DNA of 64,000 nt, from assembly GCF_020687805.1 (NCBI RefSeq), contig NZ_JAJEWQ010000011.1:7829-71828 (forward strand), read 5' to 3'. Positions 15,133 through 23,398 of the stretch are shown piece by piece. A model generated the notes under the pieces. The model did not search any database. It had not been told where the DNA came from and saw nothing but the letters and a program-made list of their open reading frames with translations. The position numbers were made by a program, and so were the translations under genes. Every line of letters starts with the position of its first letter. Within the stretch, counting starts at the first letter, position 1. This DNA comes from Planctobacterium marinum (lineage in GTDB: Bacteria; Pseudomonadota; Gammaproteobacteria; Enterobacterales; Alteromonadaceae).

Positions 15133-17643
15133 TTATTCTTTAAACAATACCGTGACGGCTGTTCCCTGGGCCACAATACTTCCTGAAACCACCGGGCCAT
15201 TGGCCTGATAGCCTTCACCATTTTGCATCGCAATTTGCCAATTGCCAGCCGGTAAACTGTAGCTGTAATTATCAGCACTGTTGTAAATCACCAGTATTTC
15301 AGACCAGCTATCGCCATTGGCCTGAGCATCAATATGATTCACGACAACGCCGTAGCGGGGCAGGGTTGTCGTGATGTGATTGTTCACTTCATCCCAGGTG
15401 TTCATTCTGAAACCCGGATGGGCATTGCGCATACTGATCACACTGGCGTAATAATCTACGATATCCTGATGGTCCTGTTTCCATTGCCATTGATATTTGT
15501 TGATGGCATCTCCGGCGTTATAGCTGTTGTGAACTCCCTGTTTGTCTCGCAGCATTTCAACGCCGCCGTGCAAAAACGGGATCCCCTGACTGGTAAGTAC
15601 AATGCCGTTAGCAAAATTCTGAATACGTTTTAAATAGGCTGAGCTATGGGAAACGCCATTGAGTGTCGCCCATTCCAGAATTTTGTCCCGCAAGGTGAGG
15701 TTGTCGTGGGCTGACACATAGTTGATGCTTTGTTCTGGATCCATAGCAAACATGGCATCCCAGGTGTCAATTACTGCATTGGCATCCTGATTGAAGCGAA
15801 TCGCTCCGCGACTGCCCACTTCGATACGCCAGGTGTCCGGATTGGCATTGAAGGCGTAACAATCTCCGGAATTACAATCACCGTTATCATTCTGCCCCTT
15901 GATGGCTTCTCGAAACTTGGGATTGAACACGCCCACATGAGAATCGTGTACCCGGCCTATGGTGCCCAATCTGACTCTGGAGTCTTCCCGTTCATCAACA
16001 CAACCAAAACAGCCGGGCCAGGGTTCGCCATACATCAGGATATTTCGACCGGGCAGAACGGATTCCAGATGTGCGCCCCAATCGCCAAAGTTCTGATAGC
16101 TAAACACGCCCACTAAATCAAAACGAAAACCATCAATTTTGTATTCAGTGGCCCAGTATTCCAGCGAGTCGCGAATCATGCGGTTTACCATAGGCACACC
16201 GTCATCAATAGTATTGCCCACTACCAGATTCTGATGATAGAAGTACTGGTTGCTGATGTTTTCAAACATTTCATTGCCGTAGGTGTGGTTGTACACCACG
16301 TCCATAATGACCCGGATACCGGCTTTGTGAAATTCGTTAATCATGTTTTTAAATTCTTTGACCCGGTTTTCGTAGTCAGTAGGGGTCAGAGAATAACGCT
16401 CTTCGGGAATGTTGTAGTTGCGCGGATCGTAACCCCAGTTGTAACAATCATTGTTGTCTGGCAATCCATCACAGGTGGCAAAGTCGTAAACCGGTAACAG
16501 CTGAACGTGGGTAACGCCCAGTTCTTTCAGATGATCGATACCGGTTTTTAAGCCGTTGAACTCGGTGCCGGATTGCACCATGCCCAGATACTTGCCTTTT
16601 TTATTGGCATCGACACCGGAGCTACTGTCGATGGTGAAGTCTCTGACATGCACTTCATAGATTACGGCATCTTCTCGCTCAACTAATGTCGGAGCGCCTG
16701 CCCAACCACCATCTGGCTGTAATCGGGACATATCCAAAACGATATTGGTGTGGCTTTGTGGCTCAATCATCTTTCCGTAAGGATCTCTGACCTCTATGCC
16801 ATTGATGAGAAAGGTATATTCGGCCAAATGTAGATCGCCGCTGACGGCTACCTGATAGACATCGCTGTAACCATTGAAATTGGGCACTAGCGTAAGCGAG
16901 TAAAGCTGGCCGTTTACCTGCACTTTAACGTCGCTGTGATCCGGTGACCAGATGGAAAACACCGTTTGTGTCGGGCTGTATTCGGCCCCTAAAAAGTCCA
17001 CCGGCTGTGCACAGTTTTGACTACAGGTGCTGGCTTCTGACAGGCTGTATGCCAGGGTTTGGTCGTTGACCGTGACCAGGTAGCTACCATTAACAGAAGT
17101 ATAAATATCTGCGCCACTTAGCTCCAGAACACCATTGCTGTCACTGTCGCCATAATTTTGTGACCAGTCGCCGGAAATATCCAGTTTAAAGCGCTGATTG
17201 GTCTGACCGTCAAAATCCACCTGGGTTTGCCAGGTATTATCCGCCACCAATTGCATGGCAGAGGTTCCCCAACCATTAGCGGTGCCCCGAAAATACAGCT
17301 GCGCAAAATTGCTGCTGTATCCGGAGCCTGTGCAACTGCTTACCGGGTTTGCTGCAATGGCTTTGCTGGTGGCGTTAAACTCAATGTGGTAGCTGGATTG
17401 ACCGGCTACAGTATAATCGCTGGTGGGGTAGTTTTCGCCCCAGTCGCCATAACGGTCTATTTTAAATCTGGGGCCACCACTGGCATCACCGCCGCCGAAT
17501 CTTTGGCAGGTGGTGAAAATATTGTTGCCCTGGTCCGTCAATGCAGTGGTGTTCCAGTTATTGGGTGTACCGCGGAAATACCAGTCGGCACTAACACTGC
17601 CGGACACTGCACTTAGCAGCATGAAAAAAGTGAGTTTGTTCAT
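15133..17643 (-). CDS. Secreted type I pullulanase (GH13) with two N-terminal starch-module repeats
   Basis: 836 residues from the ATG at 17643, which gives a clean signal peptide (MNKLTFFMLLSAVSGSVSA). Two roughly 90-residue modules follow (about 20-105 and 114-202), each opening with a YFRGT-N-W motif and containing an RFK-D-GDW motif. Next come a CBM48-like domain (about 215-315) and a GH13 barrel. The pullulanase hallmark YNWGYDPRNY is at 401-410; catalytic residues are Asp509 (GFRFDL), Glu540 (MYGEPW) and Asp647 (SAHDN). It should debranch alpha-1,6 links in starch or glycogen outside the cytoplasm. It follows the amylase gene by 58 bp, so the two are probably co-transcribed. Confidence 0.92.
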   Translation of the reverse strand: MNKLTFFMLLSAVSGSVSADWYFRGTPNNWNTTALTDQGNNIFTTCQRFGGGDASGGPRFKIDRYGDWGENYPTSDYTVAGQSSYHIEFNATSKAIAANPVSSCTGSGYSSNFAQLYFRGTANGWGTSAMQLVADNTWQTQVDFDGQTNQRFKLDISGDWSQNYGDSDSNGVLELSGADIYTSVNGSYLVTVNDQTLAYSLSEASTCSQNCAQPVDFLGAEYSPTQTVFSIWSPDHSDVKVQVNGQLYSLTLVPNFNGYSDVYQVAVSGDLHLAEYTFLINGIEVRDPYGKMIEPQSHTNIVLDMSRLQPDGGWAGAPTLVEREDAVIYEVHVRDFTIDSSSGVDANKKGKYLGMVQSGTEFNGLKTGIDHLKELGVTHVQLLPVYDFATCDGLPDNNDCYNWGYDPRNYNIPEERYSLTPTDYENRVKEFKNMINEFHKAGIRVIMDVVYNHTYGNEMFENISNQYFYHQNLVVGNTIDDGVPMVNRMIRDSLEYWATEYKIDGFRFDLVGVFSYQNFGDWGAHLESVLPGRNILMYGEPWPGCFGCVDEREDSRVRLGTIGRVHDSHVGVFNPKFREAIKGQNDNGDCNSGDCYAFNANPDTWRIEVGSRGAIRFNQDANAVIDTWDAMFAMDPEQSINYVSAHDNLTLRDKILEWATLNGVSHSSAYLKRIQNFANGIVLTSQGIPFLHGGVEMLRDKQGVHNSYNAGDAINKYQWQWKQDHQDIVDYYASVISMRNAHPGFRMNTWDEVNNHITTTLPRYGVVVNHIDAQANGDSWSEILVIYNSADNYSYSLPAGNWQIAMQNGEGYQANGPVVSGSIVAQGTAVTVLFKE

Positions 17644-17701
17644 TGTTGTTTGCTCATAGGTTAGCCCCGATAGTGCCAGTAGCACTGTCAGGGCGAGTGG
17701 G

Positions 17702-20700
17702 TTATTTCAGATACAGGCCGTCGCTACCAATTTTACCAGGGCCATTTAACACCCAGATCCGCGCTGAATAAGCCGGTACTGAGAATTGCAGGCTGCCGTT
17801 ACTGGTTGAGAGGCTGGTGCCGCTCACAACATCCGTGTAGGTGCCGTTTTGTATTCCTGAGACGGTGATGTTTTGTGGTGATGAAGCCGCCAGGCCCACC
17901 ACTGCATAACTGCCTTCAGAAGATAAATCGCGGACAAAACTCATACCTGCGCTCCATTCATTCACCTGACTCATCGGGGCTTTTTGCAGTGCCGGGATCC
18001 CTTTGCGGATCTGATTGAGACGCTTGATGTGTTGATACAAAGGATGGGACTGCGTGGTACTGAGGTCGTCCAGGTGAGGACCAAAATAGGCCCGGCCGGT
18101 TTGGTCTATGGTGTCATTTGCACTGGCGATGTCTTGCGGCAGGCCAGCCTGAAACATGATTTCTTCGCCGTAATACAGTGATGGTATACCTCGTACCGTC
18201 CACAGCAGGTTATAAACCAATGCGGCGTGGGCTTGGTCACCTCCAAAGCGATATTTGAAGTCGTTATCCGGGCCAACATCATGGTTTTGGAAAAAGGTCA
18301 CAAGCTTGGTGGCATCACCATAGATCCAGTCCATGCTGAATATCCCGCCAACGCCGCCAAGATTACCGCGGGTGACATTGTCTCTGAAGGTGGAGAACAG
18401 CGAAAAGTCCAGTACGGCTAAACCTGAATCGCCACCGCCATTGGGATTAGCCGGGTCTTGCGTGGTGCGGGTATACCACCAGGGACGGATGACCGCAGAA
18501 GCATTGTCATTCGCGATTTCTGAACCCCATCCGGTGCCTTTTACCAGGTTTTCACCAAATACAAACAGACCGGGTTTATGGCTTTGCCAGTTGTGTATGT
18601 AGGTCAGTAGTTCATCGCGCTCAACGTGCTTTACTGTATCCAGACGAATGGCGTCCACGCCCATATCCAGATACATCTGAATCGCACCATTGAGATAATC
18701 TTTAACGTTTTGGTTGCCGGTAGCCAGGTCAATGGTATCGCCAGCCATGTGCTTCTTCTGCAATGCGGTGGGGTTTTCCCAGTCTCCGCCGGCCATAAAG
18801 CCATCCAGGTGATACCAATTGGGATCTAATCCCTGAGCATCGATACCAAAAAAGCGATTGGCATCGTAACCCGGACTGGGAACTGTGACACCGGTTTTAG
18901 GGTCCACCAGGGGCACCAGTCCATCAGGATCTGAATTGTGGCGATCCCGGAACCACTGCGGGGCCACCGGGTTGTCGTTATCATCGCGATTCAGGCGGCT
19001 ATAATCTCCCAGATTACCCTGATAGGGGCCGTTATCCACATCACCTTGCTCTGCGCCTGTCGGGACATAGTATTTAATGGGTAAGTGATCAATCCAGACC
19101 TCGCCGCGCAAACCATATTGACCAGAGTGATTTACCACCACATCCTGTACCACTTTCAGTCCTTTGCTGTGAGCGGCATTGATAAAGTCCTGATAACTGG
19201 CATCGGGTGATTCCAGTCGAGGATCTACCTGGTAAAAGTCATAGGCATGATAGCCGTGGTAATCCAGGCCAGAACGATTCTCAACTGGTGGGGTTACCCA
19301 GATGGCGGTAAACCCCAGATCTTTGATGTAATCCAGTTGCTGGATCAGACCTTTAAAATCGCCGCGCCAGTGTGGGTCGCCTGCTTTTATGCGATCCCGG
19401 TTGTAGTAGTTGTTGCTAGTGTCACCATCGTAAAAGCGCGCAGTCATGACAAAGTAGATGGTTTCGCTGCGAAAATCGCCGCTGTCCGGCAAGGCGCCTA
19501 TCTGATAACTGAAGGTTTGTATCTGTTGATTATTATCCGCATCAATTGCCAGAGTTTTGATCACCAAATCTGTGCCTGTTCCGACATCCGACGCTGTGAT
19601 GTTCTGTCCGGAATATAACGCTGAGCTGCTGGTGGGCGTGCTGCCATCCGTGGTGTAATAAAGTTGTGGTGTGCTGTCCTGGTTATCTGTGATAGCCAGT
19701 GTTATCGACTGAGTATCCTGGTAGGAACCCGCCGATGGGGTGGCCGTGGCTACCGGCGGCTGGGTATCAGTGCCAACAACTTCTGTGGCATCGATGCTGT
19801 TATCACTAGTGTCAAAACAAATGTCATAGGTGCTGTTGGGATTTACCAGATAATCGCTGCCGGGATAGCTCTCAGTCCAGTCGCCATAATGATCAACTTT
19901 AAATCTGGGATTGTTGGCGGCAAAGGATTGTTGGGTGCAAAACACCAGGCCATCGGACGTGGTCATGGCCGTGGTTGCCCAGTTGTTAGGCGTACCCCGA
20001 AAATACCAGCTGTCGCCGCTCATTTCCGTTACGTTAATGGTTACCGTGTCCGTATCCGAACCGCCCTGATCATCGGTGACTGTCAGCTGTACGCTGAAAC
20101 TACCCGGTGTGGAGGTATCGACGCTGATGGACTCAGTCGTCTCGCCAGTGCTCCAGCTGTATTGGCTGATAATGCCATCCTGATCGGATGACTCTGAACC
20201 GCTCAGTACCAGGTTATCATTCACCGCCACTGAGATGCTGCCTCCGGGTGAAATCACCGCTATGGGGAGCAGATTAGAGGAAGTGATGGGGACTACCGAG
20301 TAGGCCAGAGTGGCATCGTTTACTGTGATGCGGTAAGTGGCAACACCTTGTACATAAATATCGCCACCGGATGATTCCAGGATGTTATCACTGTTGCTGT
20401 CGCCGTAGTTTTGTGACCAGTCTCCCTCAACATCCAGTTTAAAGCGCTGATTGGCCTGACCGTCAAAGGCCACATCTAACTGCCAGGTATTATCGTCCAC
20501 CAGAGCCATGGCATCCGCATTCCAGTTGTTTGCTGTACCTCTGAAATACAGCTGAGCAAATTGCTGGCTGAAACCCGGCTGGCTGTTGCAATCTGCGACG
20601 GCGGTGGTGCTGATATTTTTGCTGATGGCATCAAAGTTAATTTCATAACTTTGGTTGGAATTCACCTGCACATCTGCGCCAGGGTAGCTTTCCTGCCAGT

Positions 20701-20902
20701 CTCCGAATCGATCGATTTTAAAGCGTGGCCCACCTCCAGCATCACCGGAGCCGAAGCTCTGGCAGGTTGAATATTGGTTATTACCCTGGGCGCTGAGTTC
20801 GGTGGCATTCCAGTTATTGGCTGTGCCACGAAAAAACCAGTCTGCATAGGCGTGACCAGATAACACCAGGCTGCAGCCGACTGAAATAATTTTCCAGTTC
20901 AT
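17702..20902 (-). CDS. Secreted GH13 alpha-amylase, multimodular
   Basis: 1066 residues with signal peptide MNWKIISVGCSLVLSGHAYA. Modules in order: two YFRGT-type repeats (about 20-105, 115-203), a PKD-like domain (about 213-293, SSDQDGIISQYSWSTGE), a third YFRGT-type repeat (298-375), a chitobiase-like TDGSTPTSSSALYSG domain (383-468) and a GH13 barrel (about 478-970) with a C-terminal beta domain. Catalytic residues are Asp755 (AIRLDT), Glu784 (FGENL) and Asp875 (FQNHDV). It should cut internal alpha-1,4 links of starch. The three repeats resemble those of the neighbouring pullulanase. Upstream lies about 1 kb of non-coding DNA with a perfect 16-bp palindrome. Confidence 0.92.
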   Translation of the reverse strand: MNWKIISVGCSLVLSGHAYADWFFRGTANNWNATELSAQGNNQYSTCQSFGSGDAGGGPRFKIDRFGDWQESYPGADVQVNSNQSYEINFDAISKNISTTAVADCNSQPGFSQQFAQLYFRGTANNWNADAMALVDDNTWQLDVAFDGQANQRFKLDVEGDWSQNYGDSNSDNILESSGGDIYVQGVATYRITVNDATLAYSVVPITSSNLLPIAVISPGGSISVAVNDNLVLSGSESSDQDGIISQYSWSTGETTESISVDTSTPGSFSVQLTVTDDQGGSDTDTVTINVTEMSGDSWYFRGTPNNWATTAMTTSDGLVFCTQQSFAANNPRFKVDHYGDWTESYPGSDYLVNPNSTYDICFDTSDNSIDATEVVGTDTQPPVATATPSAGSYQDTQSITLAITDNQDSTPQLYYTTDGSTPTSSSALYSGQNITASDVGTGTDLVIKTLAIDADNNQQIQTFSYQIGALPDSGDFRSETIYFVMTARFYDGDTSNNYYNRDRIKAGDPHWRGDFKGLIQQLDYIKDLGFTAIWVTPPVENRSGLDYHGYHAYDFYQVDPRLESPDASYQDFINAAHSKGLKVVQDVVVNHSGQYGLRGEVWIDHLPIKYYVPTGAEQGDVDNGPYQGNLGDYSRLNRDDNDNPVAPQWFRDRHNSDPDGLVPLVDPKTGVTVPSPGYDANRFFGIDAQGLDPNWYHLDGFMAGGDWENPTALQKKHMAGDTIDLATGNQNVKDYLNGAIQMYLDMGVDAIRLDTVKHVERDELLTYIHNWQSHKPGLFVFGENLVKGTGWGSEIANDNASAVIRPWWYTRTTQDPANPNGGGDSGLAVLDFSLFSTFRDNVTRGNLGGVGGIFSMDWIYGDATKLVTFFQNHDVGPDNDFKYRFGGDQAHAALVYNLLWTVRGIPSLYYGEEIMFQAGLPQDIASANDTIDQTGRAYFGPHLDDLSTTQSHPLYQHIKRLNQIRKGIPALQKAPMSQVNEWSAGMSFVRDLSSEGSYAVVGLAASSPQNITVSGIQNGTYTDVVSGTSLSTSNGSLQFSVPAYSARIWVLNGPGKIGSDGLYLK

Positions 20903-20994
20903 ATGAGATTCCTGTTACTTGTTGTTTCTGATGCGAGAACATCAGTGTGTGATTAATGGTTATTGGTTTTATGCAGGCACAAGGAGGCTGACTC

Positions 20995-21010
20995 GTATTC
21001 AATTGAATAC
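20995..21010. promoter_or_regulatory. perfect 16-bp palindrome upstream of the amylase gene, candidate operator
   Basis: GTATTCAATTGAATAC is its own reverse complement and lies 93 bp before the amylase ATG. A perfect palindrome of this length is a likely regulator operator, possibly for maltose/starch control, but the regulator is not in the window. Confidence 0.45.
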
Positions 21011-21263
21011 AAGGTTCTTTCTCGTCTAATTCTCTTTTTATTCGTATCTCAGGGGCAGGTTATCCCGAACCGGTACAGCGGCGTTGCACCGCTGTTAAAG
21101 CATTTCCAAAATGGAAGGGCCCCTGTTGTGCACTTTTAGGTGTATGTTCACCTATTCGGTTGTTAACAATTAATTAACAAGGGTGTAGTTAAGAATAGGT
21201 AAATAAAATAATCAAATGAATACGTATGCAGCTAATAAATATGAATTTCATTCTATTTATCTC

Positions 21264-21325
21264 CTTCGTCTGGTACTCATGCTGCAGTATCAGCGGCAAC
21301 TCGACAGAGCGGCTAAACCTAACCA
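21264..21325 (+). promoter_or_regulatory. sigma-54-type promoter and leader, copy 1 (no gene attached)
   Basis: TGGTACTCATGCTGCAG has GG at 21272-21273 and GC at 21284-21285, the GG-N10-GC spacing of -24/-12 promoters. The sequence downstream of -12 (GTATCAGCGGCAAC and on) is nearly identical to copy 2 for about 60 bp, but no reading frame follows. Confidence 0.5.
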
Positions 21326-21478
21326 AAGTCTGATACCAATTATTTTGGTTAAGTCTTAATTCATCGATACTGAACCACTCAACCTATTTACAGGCTCCAA
21401 GGCAGACTTTTTTCGGCTCCGCTGTTTAGTTCAACCGCTATCATTTGATTGAAACCATTGTCGGGGCGCCGACTGCGC

Positions 21479-21509
21479 CTTAAGGTGACCGGGCTGCGCC
21501 CCCCTTAAG
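21479..21509. repeat. GC-rich inverted repeat in the 21.4-21.65 kb element
   Basis: CTTAAGG (21479-21485) and CCTTAAG (21503-21509) flank a CGGGC/GCCC core, forming a nested stem. It belongs to the same structured stretch as the GGGA-loop hairpins just downstream. Confidence 0.5.
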
Positions 21510-21569
21510 AATCCCCCGCAGCCCCTGACGCGCAACAACATAAACTTCGCCATCAGTACAACGACGACC

Positions 21570-21625
21570 ATCAATGACAGCACATCCCTGTGCTGGGCAT
21601 TGATTGAGGTATCATCCCTGATACC
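21570..21625 (-). other. two tandem GGGA-loop hairpins, possible CsrA/RsmA-binding RNA
   Basis: Read on the minus strand, GGTATCA-GGGA-TGATACC (21625-21608) is followed by CAGCACA-GGGA-TGTGCTG (21595-21578), the latter extended by an ATCAATG/CATTGAT outer stem (21604-21570). The second contains ACAGGGATGT, the core reported as the preferred CsrA target, with GGA in the loop. Transcription of this strand is not shown; no promoter was identified. Confidence 0.4.
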
Positions 21626-21808
21626 GCTCATCGTTGTTTTAACTGATGTCGCAGTTTATTGCGCGTAAAGGGAGATTAGGTTAAGCACTCCGAACAAATA
21701 TTGGCGTAATCGAACCTGTAAAGGAATCTGTTTTGCTTTATCTCTCAATGAAATTTATTAATTTCTGGACACTACAGTCATTAAATTAACATTCATGCTC
21801 TCGTCCTG

Positions 21809-21870
21809 CCTTCGTCTGGCACACATGCTGCAGTATCAGCGACAACACAACAGCGTGGCTCAACCAGGTA
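21809..21870 (+). promoter_or_regulatory. sigma-54-type promoter and leader, copy 2
   Basis: CTGGCACACATGCTGCAG has GG at 21818-21819 and GC at 21830-21831, ten bases apart, with the TGGCAC half of the sigma-54 consensus. The transcript would start about 45 bp before the ATG of the coiled-coil gene at 21887, which has AAGGAG upstream. Confidence 0.6.
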
Positions 21871-21886
21871 ATAAGGAGTTATCACC

Positions 21887-22405
21887 ATGATAGTGTCGCA
21901 GGCAGATTATGATCGATGGCAGAACATGTATGGCAATGGCAGGACTGCCGGGCAAGATTCAGCAACAGCGCAAGGCGCTACAACATCGCTGACCGATCCC
22001 CTGGCACAACCAGAAAGCAGGCAAAAATCTGCCCAGGATGGCAACCAAAGTGGAACGGACAGGACATCAATTGCCGCTTCTGAGGAGCCAAAGAGTTTTC
22101 TGGAAGAGGCGCTTGAACGGCTTACACTCAATCGACTGGGAATCGATCAGGAAAAAATGGACGAGCTGAAAGAGGAAATTGAAAAAACGGAATCCGCAAT
22201 TGACGCCCTGAGTGATCAGAAACCCCACACTCAGGCACAACAGAAAGAGCTGAGTTTTCTTAAAGACAAACTGGAAAAACTGAAAGAAGCGCTGGAAGAG
22301 CTGGTTAAGCAAGCCAATGAGCGAACAAATGGGGAAGACATTGCCGGCCAGAAAAATGCCGAAAACTCAGTAAATCAGTATAAATCCATCGCATCTTTGA
22401 GTTGA
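21887..22405 (+). CDS. Coiled-coil hypothetical protein with a sigma-54-type promoter
   Basis: 172 residues, cytoplasmic, no signal peptide. The first about 65 residues are low-complexity and polar (Gln, Ser, Thr, Ala), followed by a long charged coiled coil (about 75-145, LGIDQEKMDELKEEIEKTE and FLKDKLEKLKEALEELVKQ). Family not recognised. AAGGAG lies 10 bp upstream of the ATG, and a -24/-12 promoter lies at the proper distance, so it is probably under RpoN and an enhancer-binding activator. Many flagellar and surface genes have such promoters, but a link here is speculation. Confidence 0.7.
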   Translation: MIVSQADYDRWQNMYGNGRTAGQDSATAQGATTSLTDPLAQPESRQKSAQDGNQSGTDRTSIAASEEPKSFLEEALERLTLNRLGIDQEKMDELKEEIEKTESAIDALSDQKPHTQAQQKELSFLKDKLEKLKEALEELVKQANERTNGEDIAGQKNAENSVNQYKSIASLS

Positions 22406-22426
22406 TTCGGGTTCTCTGAACACTCT

Positions 22427-22474
22427 GTACGTTAAATGCGTATGGGTGTTGTGTTCTATACGCTTTTAACGTAC
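22427..22474. promoter_or_regulatory. 17-bp inverted repeat, probable toxin-antitoxin operator
   Basis: GTACGTTAAATGCGTAT (22427-22443) and ATACGCTTTTAACGTAC (22458-22474) are inverted repeats with one mismatch and a 14-bp spacer, ending 10 bp before the toxin start. Antitoxins of this type commonly bind such palindromes to repress their own operon. Confidence 0.65.
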
Positions 22475-22484
22475 ATTTGTGAGA

Positions 22485-22817
22485 ATGAAAAGCGTATTTG
22501 TCGAATCATCCATTTTTGCAAAGTATCGGGAAATCTATCTCAGCGAGGAGGAGTATAGACTTTTTCAGGCTGACTTGATGGTAAATCCCAGAGAAGGCGA
22601 TGTGATTCAGGGGACTGGCGGTTTGCGTAAAGTCCGAGTGGTAAGTAAAGGAAAAGGTAAACGTGGTGGTTCGCGTGTCATTTATTATTATCTGGATAAA
22701 AGAAGACGTTTTTATTTGCTAACCATTTATGGCAAAAACGAAATGTCAGACTTAACTGCAGATCAAAAGAAACAGCTAAAAGCTTTTATGGAGGCGTGGC
22801 GTCATGAGCAATCGTAA
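22485..22817 (+). CDS. RelE/HigB-type toxin
   Basis: 110 residues from ATG 22485 (a GTG at 22479 would add two). The compact basic RelE/HigB fold is indicated by the strand MKSVFVESSIF, a KYREIYLSEEEYRLFQADL helix, GGLRKVRV, a basic KGKGKRGGSRVIYYY strand and FYLLTIYGKNEMSDLT near the C-terminus. Such toxins cleave mRNA on the ribosome. The gene precedes and overlaps the antitoxin by 14 bp, the HigBA order. A palindromic operator lies just upstream. Confidence 0.85.
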   Translation: MKSVFVESSIFAKYREIYLSEEEYRLFQADLMVNPREGDVIQGTGGLRKVRVVSKGKGKRGGSRVIYYYLDKRRRFYLLTIYGKNEMSDLTADQKKQLKAFMEAWRHEQS

Positions 22818-23118
22818 TCTTTTTGCCGAACTAAGTTCAGCTTTAACTGAAGCTAAAGCGCATTCAGAAGGCAAGTTAACGTTAAAAACTCACAAGGTTG
22901 ATGAAATTGTCGAGTTGAAAATCTCGCCTAATGAAATCGTCAATATCCGAGAACAGTTTAATATGTCTCGTGGGGTGTTTGCTCAACTTCTACACACGTC
23001 TTCCCGTACACTGGAGAATTGGGAGCAAGGTCGAAGTGTGCCAAATGGTCAGGCTGTAACGCTTCTTAAGCTAGTTCAGCGGCACCCTGAAACCCTGGCT
23101 CATATAGCTGAGTTATAA
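22804..23118 (+). CDS. HigA-type antitoxin with XRE helix-turn-helix
   Basis: 104 residues with a C-terminal XRE/Cro-type helix-turn-helix (about 45-100: NIREQFNMSRGVFAQLLHTSSRTLENWEQGRSVPNG) and an N-terminal segment that in this family contacts the toxin. It neutralises the toxin and represses the operon by binding the upstream palindrome. It overlaps the toxin gene by 14 bp, implying coupled translation. The gene pair is a typical mobile accessory module. Confidence 0.87.
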   Translation: MSNRNLFAELSSALTEAKAHSEGKLTLKTHKVDEIVELKISPNEIVNIREQFNMSRGVFAQLLHTSSRTLENWEQGRSVPNGQAVTLLKLVQRHPETLAHIAEL

Positions 23119-23197
23119 ACGCAATGAATACTGAAATTGCAGTAAATAATTTGTAGAAGTCGGCATCTGATCTGACGAATACCAGTTTTTGGTTAGG

Positions 23198-23310
23198 TGT
23201 CTCGTCAGATTAGTTTGCGCTCAGATTCCTCTCAGCCCAAACCAGTTTTCCATCAATGAGTGTTTCCATTGGCGTTCTGCCACAGCATATTTTGCCTCGA
23301 TTACTTAAAT
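23198..23310 (-). pseudogene. C-terminal remnant of a transposase (IS481/rve type)
   Basis: On the minus strand, 23310-23210 encodes NRGKICCGRTPMETLIDGKL followed by VWAERNLSAN and a TAA stop. This strongly resembles the C-terminal end of integrase-type (IS481-like) transposases. The rest of the gene is missing. TGTCTCGTCAGAT at 23198-23210 could be the terminal inverted repeat of the lost element; an inverted partner ATCTGACGA lies at 23170-23178. Family assignment is from memory of the motif. Confidence 0.5.
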
Positions 23311-23398
23311 TATTAAAGATTCTCGTGTTAATGTATAAACACTGTAGTCAATCTCTTCAATTCGTTCGAAAATCAGTTTTACTTTTCAGGCTCGTAAA

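Larger units (their letters stand above)
20903..21886. other. 984-bp non-coding region upstream of the amylase operon
   Basis: No convincing gene. It holds a 16-bp palindrome next to the amylase start, an AT-rich stretch with TTGTTAA/TTAACAA half sites (21163-21183), two copies of a sigma-54 promoter plus leader about 545 bp apart, a GATACCAATTA sequence resembling a MITE end near 21331, and a GC-rich hairpin cluster (21460-21625) whose minus strand has GGGA loops. It looks like an accumulation site for small insertions. Confidence 0.6.

Noticed and set aside
21431-21631. 66-residue minus-strand ORF
   Set aside because: It overlaps the nested hairpins exactly, has no ribosome-binding site and no recognisable domain; the conserved signal is RNA/DNA structure rather than protein.
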